Shown: in pieces, positions 56,201-64,000 of the stretch
How the letters are laid out: each line of letters starts with the position of its first letter
Numbering within the stretch: position 1 is the stretch's first letter
Assembly: GCF_000764305.2 (NCBI RefSeq)
Contig: NW_025937381.1
Location: forward strand, 207,571-271,570
DNA length: 64,000 bases
Source: Hyalella azteca
Taxonomy: Eukaryota; Arthropoda; Malacostraca; Amphipoda; Hyalellidae
Reading direction: 5' to 3'
The notes under the pieces: generated by a model
What the model saw: the letters and a program-made list of their open reading frames with translations, nothing else
Told to the model about the DNA's origin: nothing
Databases searched by the model: none
Translations under genes and position numbers: made by a program

Positions 56201-59200
56201 CTGCTCTATGTTTTCATGCCAAGCAGTGCAACACCTCTGTATCACAATAACATCCACTCACCCATCCGCAGACATATGTACTCAACAAGCGCAAACATAT
56301 CTCAACACTCTATCACAATGGCTCACACTGAACAGACTCAAGGTTGCTCCTAGCAAATCCACAAACACATTAATGACCAGCCACACAAAGGAGCACCAAT
56401 ACAGAAAGCTCCTTTCCTCTTTAAATAGTAAATAGATAGGCTGTTTACTAGCATTAATTTCATGTCTTATATATTTATTTTCTGTTTTAAAACCTAACGG
56501 TGCATTTCACTTTACTAATTGATTGTATTTTTGTTTCTAGGACTGCACTGAACTTCTTCTGAACTGAATTTTGTGTTATGAACTGATGATGGAGCTGGAC
56601 TCCAAAACATTTTGTCTTATAAAGATATGGTCAATTTTTGTGGTATTATCTTTGCTTTTAAATTCCTGGTTAACTTACAATTTAAGCAAACATGTGATTT
56701 TAGTAGGACCATTTTTGTCTCATTCACAGGTTTATGCCAGATTTTTCAGTTTGATTTACCAATGCTTGAAGTGTACACAGTAGAATTACCGTATGCAGAA
56801 GCAGGAACTGGGAAGCCATTGATCAAAGAATAAGCTAAAACAACAATTCACTCACCCACATGGCATTTTTTAATAATGAAAAAGAAAAAAAAATTATATA
56901 TTTTTGCCTGCCATTTTGTAAAAAAACTGAGAAATCTTGTTTTTTCTCACAATTTCTAGATGAATTTTCCTATGTACTTTGAAATCAGTTTCTAGTTTCT
57001 ACAAGCCAGTTAACTTGAGTCTCATGCTTAAAATAAAGGTTCTACAGTCTATCATCCTGGAGAGATAAATGTCTTGACTTCAAAATGTTTAATTCAATAT
57101 CCTGTTTAAATGTTCTTAAATTTGCTTGTCCAATTCCATTTTGATAAACTTCTGAAATTTAAAGCATTTACTCATTGACAGTTTGAGAAACATTGTACAT
57201 TGCCATTGCGCATCAATGTAGCCTGAATCATTGCTAATGATTAATTATTATAAGCATGATGATGATTTAATGATAATGACTTTAGCAGGTGGTGGAGGTG
57301 ATGATGGAGATGATGCTGATGCTGAGTCAGTGGTAGGAGCACCATGGGTGACAGTTGGAGCTTTGCAGTCTGGCAGCCGTTCCACAGAGCAAGACATCAG
57401 TCCCAAACCTCTGAATCGGCTCAAAGAAAAAAGGGCAAGGTAAGTAATAAAGGGTAATAAGTGATTATTTAAATTAGTAAAAATATCTAAATTATAGAGA
57501 TAATGTAATGTTTTACTGTTAATAGAAGCTAAATATTTGTCAAAATTGATGCTTTGTTCAATGCCTAATTTTTAATTTGATATTTATTTACTCTAACTGC
57601 ATTTGGTTTGCAGAAAAATGTCCTTCATTTCCAATAACCTCAGTAAAAAAATAATTACAAATTTCACAGCCTTGTCTGTTTAAACACTCTTCAACTGAAA
57701 TCTATTCTTGATGTTGGATCAATAAAGTTTCAGCTGTTTTTATCTATAATGATAATATAGTAGCCTAGTAGGTTATTTGGCAAACAACATATAAACTTTT
57801 GGAACAAAGTGGATAGCTCCGCCACGTTTTGGCAGGGAAGTCTCCTCTTGCCTGACAAACGATAGCACTGTTCTATGAGCTAAGAGGCTGAGAGGTACTC
57901 CAGCTTTCCCCTGCACTCATGTGTCTCATTTCATGTAGTTTTTGTAATGGTAGGCAATGAACTTGCAGACAAATGAGACAATGAGTTCAAAAAATTATTG
58001 GAACAAATAAAATTCCAGAAAAATACCTGCAATGAAGTTTTATCATCAGTGTTGACAGTAAGAATCCATCAACATTTGGCAGGAGGCTTATTCTCAGGCA
58101 CACACGTGCTACAGTGTACATGAATAATGTTAATCACCTGATCATTGGGTAGAATTACCTTAATGTAAAGCGGTCAGTTGTTGTATACAGAAATGGCTCA
58201 GCTTGAGTCCAAAAATTTTGTCATACCATTTGAAAAAAATTTTTAAATGGTTTTGATATCTCAATTTTGCTTTTGAAGACTGCATTTGATAGGAAACAAT
58301 CCATATTAATTCCTGGTAAAACAATCACAGTGTTAGTGAGAGTGAAGGAAGCTAAAAAATAATTAGCATGATAAAGTTCAGAAATCATTCCATCGGAGGT
58401 TGTAGCGTTACTTGAAAATCTGAGGCAATTAGGGTTAATGGATTAATGTCAGGGTGTTTAAAAATTTGATTTTTAAATGTTTTTCTTTTCCCTAAATCAT
58501 CAAAAGCTAACATTTTATATTCTTTTGGAGTTGTATTATATTAGTAACTGATTCAAGTGTTACTTGAATCTTGGTTTACTAGAACAGGAAAAAGAGTCTG
58601 GGACAAAACCCAGTCATTAGAATAAATTCTTAACTCGTGGAATGAACTGACTCATCACATCAATAATTTGTCTGCTTCCATTTGTCATGCACCTGAGATA
58701 AGAGTCTGATCAATAACTCTTCAGACTGAATTTAGCTCATAATTTATTGCAGACCTGGAGCGAGTGCTAAGACTAAAGCACAGCCTCGTGACCGCCGCAA
58801 GCTGCGTGAGAAGAGGCGTAGCTGTGGTGTTGTGCATGTGCCCTCAACTGAGGTGAGCTCCAGCCCCAATGCTGAGCTGATTTTATGCAAAATTACCTGA
58901 AACGAAATTAAGTGTTTTATAAATAATGTTTTATTGTAACTTTCTTCTATTATCTTTGTTGGGCCGAACTATTTATGACCTAATCAAGTTTTAGTCATGG
59001 GTAATTCAATTGATGAATTAAGTGAATAATCCTAATGATTGGAGCAACAAGATTTTTTGCATTCAGCAGCTCCAGCAGCTGACCAATTGTAGTTCTAACC
59101 ACAACCTTGCGAGTAAATAGGTTAAATTACAGGAATATATTAATAGTAGTTAGAGTCAAGTTCCATAGCAGTTGTGAAGGAAATTTCTTGTAGTCAACAG

Positions 59201-61417
59201 GTGGCAGCTCAGGGGAGCAGGCAACTGGCGGGAGTCCATCTGTGTCGCCAGAACGGCGTCCCCCTAGTGGGGGTCAGATAACTGTGGGGTCCTCTCCCCC
59301 TCCCCAGCACCCTGCCTGGCATGGTCGAGTCAAATCCAGGAACAGAAGGTTACAAATATTTCTTAATGGCTTATTTAGTTTTTTTTGCTACTTCATTTCA
59401 GAAATCAAAGGTTTTTTCTAACTGAATGACTTGAATGTTGGACTAAATCTTTCTGAACTATAATTAGATAACGTATTATTAATTCTTTGAAGGATTTCAA
59501 ATTTCATTCTTAGCATTAATACGTTTAAGTAATGTATTTGTGAAGAATTATTTTATTTTAAACAAATCATTGTATTGCTTAGCTTAACTGAGCATGTAGA
59601 TGTGGTAATTAAGTTTCCCTAATTTTTAGTGCGAGTGACTTAGAGGCTGACGATGAGGACAATGAGGATTATGACAGCCTCACAATGAGTGGTATTGCGC
59701 TGCCTCAGCTCCTGCCTGCTGCTACTGCACCTCCTCCTCACCACAGGTACTGGCTGCTCCGCTAGACCGCGGTTCCCACATTATGTATTATTTGCAACCA
59801 AATTAATATTTATTACCACCAATAAAGGACTACAATGAACTAACGTTGTTGGTTCGATAATTTGTGCTATGTTCATTCCTATAAATAATTTCAGCCAAAT
59901 GTGAATTGAATCTATGTATTTCTTGTATTACCTACCACATTATCTTTCAAATACCTAGAAAGATACACACATTTTAATTCACTCATCAACAGACAATTTC
60001 ATTCACCACTTATCTTCTATTGTCGCATTATTTTTCATTTTGAAGAAAAGTTGATCATCTGTTTTCATTTTGAAGAAGTTTTCATAGTTGAAAACTGCAT
60101 AGTTTATGATGGCATTTATTCACACTGAGACTAGCGCAGCTACCATATTTTTTCCCATTGATTTCTTGCTGTGATGACATAGGAGCGTGCAACACGCGTC
60201 CAGCAGGGGAGAGCTGCAGCGTATGCAGCGCAACTCTGCCTCTTCCCTGGACGTTGCTTCAGAGGTAACAACTTATGTGGGGCTTTTGTTGAACATTATT
60301 AAAGTTTTCTCTACTTCTAAGGTAACAACTTATGAGGGGCTTTTGTTGAACATTATTAAAGTTTTCTCTACTTCTGAGGTAACAACTTATGTGGGGCTTT
60401 TGTTGAACATTATTAAAGTTTTCTCTACTTCTAAGGTAACAACTTATGAGGGTCTTTTGTTGTTATTAAAGTTTTCTCTACTTCTAAGGTAACAACTTAT
60501 GAGGGGCTTTTGTTCTTGTTAAAGTTTTCTCTACTTCTGAGGTAACTTTTGCTGGTTTTTTCTTTTTCGTTGTTTGTAATGTGCGTGTTTTTGAGCTGCA
60601 TGATTTCAAGGCCCTCAAATCAAGACGTTAAGAAATTATTTTATACTATTAGAGGCTGCTTTTAGTTGGTAACAACAACGTAACTATAGCCTTTACTAAT
60701 TTTGACTCATATATCCAGAATACATGTTAAACATTCAGAGTTCCCAGACTCAATTTTAATTCAAAGTTCAACTATCCCCTATCCACTGCCGAATAATATT
60801 GATAATTCTGCGGCTATTTGTGCACTTTGGTGACATGAATGATGATTGAGTTAAAAAATACTTTTGATATTGGAATTAATTTGCTCTGGGCACTTGATCA
60901 TATCATCCAGTAGCGTGCATTGAATTTTCACTGCTTCTCTACGCACCTATTACCATCCATACCTTGCTAGTAAGCTAGCTTTAGTACTCTATAGAGATTC
61001 AATATTTTCTGTTGAATTAATCTTGAAAAAAATGTATGCCTCTCTTTGTTAATGTTTTTTTCAAATATTGTTTGCATTGTTATTCTATCAGTCATCAATA
61101 TTGCTCTACTTTATTCATAGCTGGAGGCTACACGACAGGAGAACAAACGCCTGCTCCTTATGCTGGCAGAACGGGACCAACGAATAGCTCAACTGCAGCG
61201 GCTCGTTGCCTCTTGTTCTCCCCACACTGTCACTTGCCAACCACAGCCCACTACTTGCCCTACTCAACCCGCCACCTACCCTACTCATCCCGCCTCCTAC
61301 CCTACTCATCCCGCCTCCTACCTTATCCAACCCGCCACCGGCCAACCTCACAGTTCAACCAGCTCTGACCCCGCGAGTGCACTGAATGCAGCGTTTGAGT
61401 CGCTAATGACCGAGTGA
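53144..61417 (+). CDS. pawr: PAWR/Par-4-like gene, seven coding exons, 337 residues
   Basis: PAWR (prostate apoptosis response 4) is a pro-apoptotic regulator that, in vertebrates, binds atypical PKC and WT1 through a C-terminal leucine zipper. Exons: 53144-53255, 57289-57439, 58753-58852, 59194-59348, 59630-59746, 60183-60264, 61121-61417. All introns are GT-AG and phases agree at every junction. The product has an Arg-rich N-terminus, an acidic Gly/Asp stretch, RRKLREKRRSCGVV (core of the conserved SAC region, nearly identical to vertebrate PAWR), a Ser/Pro-rich middle, and a coiled coil ATRQENKRLLLMLAERDQRI. Its 337 residues are close to the about 340 usual for vertebrate PAWR. Exon 1 is the least certain. 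Introns carry transposon debris. Confidence 0.75.
53709..54623 (+). mobile_element. Family A element, copy 3, in intron 1
   Basis: 915 bp, from GGGTAAACGCGGTATATTCC to the inverse GCGTTTACCC, with TA on both sides. It is the cleanest copy. It carries the unoccupied version of the site where the 946-bp LTR entered copy 1. Confidence 0.85.
54624..55297. other. Intron 1 sequence, unassigned
   Basis: No coding signal. Nothing recognised before the inverted repeat. Confidence 0.35.
55298..55610. repeat. Foldback repeat with arms of about 130-140 bp in intron 1
   Basis: The left arm (about 55298-55440) and right arm (about 55472-55610) are inverse copies: GGTTTTCTAA, TTTGAAAAATTCACATGAA, AAGTCTTAGATTTAT, GTGTACCAAGTTT and GTAAATAACC-AAATAAAATTTCC. 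A short GGAAATTGAAATT repeat forms the loop. Transcribed as part of the intron it would form a long imperfect hairpin. Confidence 0.75.
55672..55950 (+). repeat. Direct repeat of about 90 bp
   Basis: About 55672-55765 and 55857-55950 share ACACTTCTA, CTGAAATTTTGCACACTTGT, GAAGT and GGCAATGCATGAATCAA-like words, separated by A/T-rich sequence. Confidence 0.65.
56236..56435 (+). pseudogene. LINE reverse transcriptase fragment in intron 1
   Basis: The + strand encodes ITSTHPSADICTQQAQTYLN, then WLTLNRLKVAPSKSTNTLMT, the segment following the active site in Jockey/I-type LINE reverse transcriptases. The FADD motif itself is lost just upstream. Fragmentary. Confidence 0.65.
56583..56608 (+). ncRNA. 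Degenerate hammerhead-like motif in intron 1
   Basis: CTGATGA, GGAG-loop-CTCC, then AAAAC where GAAAC is required: the core G after helix II is A. Downstream, NFCGIIFAFKFLVNLQFKQT marks the same Penelope-like fragment as at 51.8 kb. Probably inactive. Confidence 0.5.
56609..57288. other. Remainder of intron 1
   Basis: Penelope-derived tail to about 56700, then unassigned AT-rich sequence up to the acceptor TTTAGCAG at 57281-57288. Confidence 0.4.
57289..57439 (+). CDS. pawr: PAWR-like exon 2
   Basis: Acceptor TTTAGCAG, donor AAG followed by GTAAGT. Encodes GGGDDGDDADAESVVG, then APWVTVGALQ and ending NRLKEKRA. Phases 1 and 2. Confidence 0.75.
57440..58752. other. Intron 2
   Basis: 1.3 kb, AT-rich, no repeat recognised, ending ATTTATTGCAG. 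Confidence 0.6.
58753..58852 (+). CDS. pawr: PAWR-like exon 3 (SAC-region core)
   Basis: Acceptor TTGCAG, donor GAG followed by GTGAGC. Encodes AKTKAQPRDRRKLREKRRSC then GVVHVPSTE. The KLREKRRS-GVV block is the best-conserved part of PAWR and the main reason for the gene call. Confidence 0.85.
59194..59348 (+). CDS. pawr: PAWR-like exon 4
   Basis: Acceptor TTTCTTGTAG chosen because it keeps the frame; the AG eight bases further (CAACAG) would introduce a stop. Encodes a Ser/Gly/Pro-rich segment ending HGRVKSRNR. The donor AAG-GTTACA is weak. Confidence 0.7.
59630..59746 (+). CDS. pawr: PAWR-like exon 5
   Basis: Acceptor AATTTTTAG, donor CAG followed by GTACTG. Encodes an acidic stretch LEADDEDNEDYDSL followed by an Ala/Pro-rich part. 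Confidence 0.7.
60183..60264 (+). CDS. pawr: PAWR-like exon 6
   Basis: Acceptor GACATAG, donor GAG followed by GTAACA. Encodes SSRGELQRMQRNSASSLDVA. The donor region is repeated downstream five more times, see 60265-60545. Confidence 0.65.
60265..60545 (+). repeat. Tandem array duplicating the exon 6 splice donor
   Basis: Units of 57, 57, 57, 53 and 53 bp, each beginning GTAACAACTTATG and ending CTACTTCT(A/G)AG before the next GTAAC. Donor-like sites (AG followed by GTAAC) stand at 60265, 60322, 60379, 60436, 60489 and 60542. The 57-bp units are in frame and open. Confidence 0.9.
60546..61120. other. Intron 6 remainder
   Basis: No gene or repeat recognised; ends with a pyrimidine-rich tract and TTCATAG. 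Confidence 0.5.
61121..61417 (+). CDS. pawr: PAWR-like terminal exon with short coiled coil
   Basis: Starts LEATRQENKRLLLMLAERDQ, a coiled coil of about 30 residues that parallels the RQEN-RL part of the PAWR zipper. It continues into a Cys/Pro/Thr-rich stretch with tandem YPTHPAS units and ends at TGA 61415-61417. The last part of the vertebrate zipper is not seen. A GTGAGT just before the stop could instead be a splice donor leading to a further exon. Confidence 0.7.
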   Translation: MEATRQENKRLLLMLAERDQRIAQLQRLVASCSPHTVTCQPQPTTCPTQPATYPTHPASYPTHPASYLIQPATGQPHSSTSSDPASALNAAFESLMTE

Positions 61418-61458
61418 GTGACTTGACCTGACTCAAAGAACTGCTTACACTTGATGTT

Positions 61459-61464
61459 AATAAA
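61459..61464 (+). terminator. Polyadenylation signal AATAAA
   Basis: Lies 42 bp after the stop codon of the PAWR-like gene and supports a terminal exon, though AATAAA is common in AT-rich DNA. Confidence 0.45.
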
Positions 61465-62916
61465 TAAGGCTAGACTTATTTTGTTCAGCACCGCTCCTTA
61501 TTATATCAATTCAGTGCTAACAGATGTTCTAAAAATGTGTAAATTTTTTTTCTTCAGAAAAACATCTTGCTGAGACTATTGCCCTCTCAATGTTTATCTG
61601 ACCAATGATGCATTACTTTATAGGACTTATTTTTCTATTCGAAGTGTAGCGGATTATGGAATGGACGATATCATGTGCAATATCTGCACTTGCTGAGACA
61701 AATGATCGCGCTTTTGCAATATGGAAGCCTTCATTTAAGCTTCAGTTCAAAGCGGGGTTGAGAACAGAGCTATGTTCTTTAAAGGAAACAGTTTTGAAAA
61801 TATTTTTTAAAGAAAATGGTTTTATCTGCAGAAAATACTTTAGTTCTATAAGGTAATTTGGTATTTGTGATAAGTAATATTAACTGCAGAGAAATCCATT
61901 TTTTTCATTATAGCTATTTGCTCAATTGATTTTTGATGGACCAAAGATGACTAATGTGGTTGTTACAAATCTGGTTACTTGGATTTTATTCTAATGAAAT
62001 TTTATGATATAGTTGTTAGTGGAGTTGCTATTTCCTTTTTATTAAGAATCCGTTAAGTTGTGTCTTGTAAATGGAATATTCAGAAAAAGTGGTTACTCTT
62101 TTAGCGCCTGTAATTCCGTTAGATGTTCTGTTGTTAAATTAAAGACATGGTAAAAGTGTAATTTCGTAAAATATCACAAGTCGGATCAACGTGAGTATTA
62201 CGTCGTGAGCGTTAAGCTGTGATAAGATTTGAAACTTGAATCTTGTAGTACCTTAATTTTAGGAAGCCCAAATGTGTTGTCTTCTATAATTTTGCGTCTA
62301 TCAAGGAAAATGGCTCCGTAAAGCTGTTTTTATTGATAAGTATTTGCTTTACAAGAATTATTTCATCTCCATATTTCTACGAATTATGTGTAAATGCACC
62401 TTCGTCATGAGAACATATCGACTAATTATTTTTGATCATTACGCTTGTTATAAAATATCGGCTCCAAAATGAGCTCGCCTTTGTCAACCAAGCTCTGGGC
62501 ACGAAGCTGGTCTAGTCTTTAGGTCTGAATTTTCTTTTTGGCTGTACTTCTGTTATTTAATACCGTTCATCTGATGTTCGGTATGGTGTTAATTTAGTTC
62601 ATTGTTCTTCACTAAATTTTTGGCATGCAATCTAAAAGTCCTGAACTGAGGTAGTCTTAAGTCGTGATGAATAACAAATGAAATCTATGATGTACGTGAT
62701 TCACTAGGACCATAGGGCATGCAGCTTTGATTTAGTGCAAGACTGCAAGATATTCCAAATTTTATTTTCAATTATTTATAATGCGGTTTAGATTTAAGTG
62801 GATATTTAATATAGTGCCGTCTAGTCAATATATCCAGAGAATTGAATGTATTCAATGTTACTACTTAAGACACTCGGGATCAGTTGAGCCTGTGCCTGGC
62901 AGTGCCGTATTAATGC
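61465..62916. other. No recognisable gene
   Basis: AT-rich intergenic sequence after the PAWR-like gene; open frames short and without motif. Confidence 0.4.
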
Positions 62917-63399
62917 CTATAAATACATGGTAATTATAAAAGAACCGAGACTTGGACACTGCGTCTGTTCATTAACTGGACCATATTCTAAGAAATGGCG
63001 AGATGTCGACATGGTGTTAGGGATGCCGAGATTTTTTTTGCGTTTCAGTAAAACCTTTCGTACAGAATCTCTTGGTACTGAATCGTAATGATGTTCTGGT
63101 GGAACACAATTAAGCTTCTTACAACTGGATTGATACCTACAGTAAATTGGGATGACAAAATTATACTTGTATTTGTTGGTAAATATAAACAAATTACTCA
63201 GTATTGATTCACAAGATGCCCTAACTATTGCAGTATTGCCGCGCAACTGATAAAAGTCGCTCGTTATTGTCCAGTCTCTGTGACATTGCTGTGTAGAACA
63301 TTTCTGCTGCACTCTAAACGTTCTTATAGTCTTCGTATTAATGTGCTGTGACCTATCAATAGTTGTTAAGAACTCGAGCATTAATCTCGAGCTTGACAC
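62917..63399 (-). CDS. Unassigned 160-codon open frame
   Basis: Open from ATG 63399 to 62917 on the minus strand. The product is rich in Ser, Lys and Cys, with no domain, signal peptide or membrane segment that I recognise. No repeat copy elsewhere in the window. It may be chance, or an exon of an unrecognised gene. Confidence 0.2.
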   Translation of the reverse strand: MSSSRLMLEFLTTIDRSQHINTKTIRTFRVQQKCSTQQCHRDWTITSDFYQLRGNTAIVRASCESILSNLFIFTNKYKYNFVIPIYCRYQSSCKKLNCVPPEHHYDSVPRDSVRKVLLKRKKNLGIPNTMSTSRHFLEYGPVNEQTQCPSLGSFIITMYL

Positions 63400-64000
63400 T
63401 TCGTCATCGGTGTCATTTCCGGCTGTCGATGCAAATCAGCTGATCAGCGAAATACAAGTTACGAGTTAATAACATTACGAGCTGAACGTAATGTCGTGTT
63501 AGAATTATTAGAAATTCTGATAGTGCTGTGTGAAGTTCATTTTATTTTTTGTTGGCACTCATTTTTTCCAACCGGGAGAAGATAAGATTACGTATAACAA
63601 GATAACGCAATATCGGTTTATAATCCAGAAACTGTATGAAAAGTTCCGGTTTCACTAACAAATTTCATTTGCATGCATCCATGCATTGGATCTCTTGGTC
63701 GTTAAACGCCTGTTCAGGCAGGCACGGTAGTGTAATAAGCACAAATAGAACCGAGCTGTAAAGATTTCTTGAGGCGTTAATATTAATTTCATGGGCTTGA
63801 TTGAGCGATGCTGGTTGGTTGCTGGACAGGTAGGTTTCATTCCACTGAGTTATATTGCCGTTCTCTCTACCTACTCGCTATGTTATAATTACAAGGCGGC
63901 TGTTATCGGCTTTACTCAAATGCTTTAATGAGTAGAAGTTTTAGTGCACAATTTGAATTTGTGTTAATTTATTCAATTATTATCATGTAGTATTGTTGTG
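63400..64000. other. No recognisable gene
   Basis: Unassigned sequence to the end of the window. Confidence 0.4.

Noticed and set aside
59201..59348. Alternative acceptor CAACAG for exon 4
   Set aside because: It would put the exon out of frame or meet a stop; the upstream TTTCTTGTAG keeps an open frame.
1..64000. tRNA, rRNA or snRNA genes
   Set aside because: No cloverleaf-like or rRNA-like stretch was recognised; only primer-site sequences resembling tRNA ends within retroelements.

Overview
The window looks like repeat-rich nuclear DNA of an arthropod. The evidence is short interstitial (TTAGG)n/(CCTAA)n tracts, GT-AG introns, Penelope-like elements, CR1-type LINEs with a PHD-finger ORF1, and mariner, piggyBac and Gypsy elements. 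It is AT-rich, has one ambiguous base (29662), and shows no bacterial-style gene packing. A crustacean or chelicerate would fit, but the order cannot be fixed from the sequence alone.

Two host genes can be supported, both on the + strand. At 20764-20852 is a first coding exon whose start of a WW domain closely resembles WWOX (WW-domain oxidoreductase). At 53144-61417 seven phase-compatible exons give a 337-residue protein with the PAWR/Par-4 core (KLREKRRS-GVV) and a short C-terminal coiled coil. The PAWR introns hold transposon debris, and exon 6 is followed by an in-frame array of duplicated splice donors.

Almost everything else is mobile DNA. 1-6.3 kb: a duplicated coding-like segment, a TA-flanked inverted-repeat element split by a solo LTR, and a GTCCCGAGTAGCC-type MITE. 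6.6-10.65 kb: a nearly full-length but decayed CR1-like LINE. 11-20.5 kb: MITE families, a palindromic mariner and a large inverted repeat. 22.2-24.3 kb: an LTR-element gag fused by rearrangement to Penelope reverse-transcriptase and endonuclease fragments, with a hammerhead-like motif. 26.6-29.7 kb: a piggyBac element inserted at TTAA into an RNase H-bearing LINE. 34.1-43.6 kb: a Gypsy-type element carrying three later insertions (a 3.2-kb TTAA-flanked element in the 5' LTR, a 738-bp element with an 8-bp duplication in the protease, a 977-bp solo LTR in the integrase). 44-50 kb: MITEs, minisatellites and a solo LTR. 50-52.5 kb: a CR1-like LINE broken by a 108-bp satellite, which itself carries a head-to-head pair of Penelope hammerhead-like motifs. 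52.5-53 kb: a GC-rich repeat with a 44-bp hairpin. After 61.5 kb nothing is recognised apart from one unassigned ORF.

The strongest results are target-site duplications checked against unoccupied paralogous copies, which give an order of insertion, plus two host genes buried among repeats. All homology calls come from motif recognition by eye; no database was searched.
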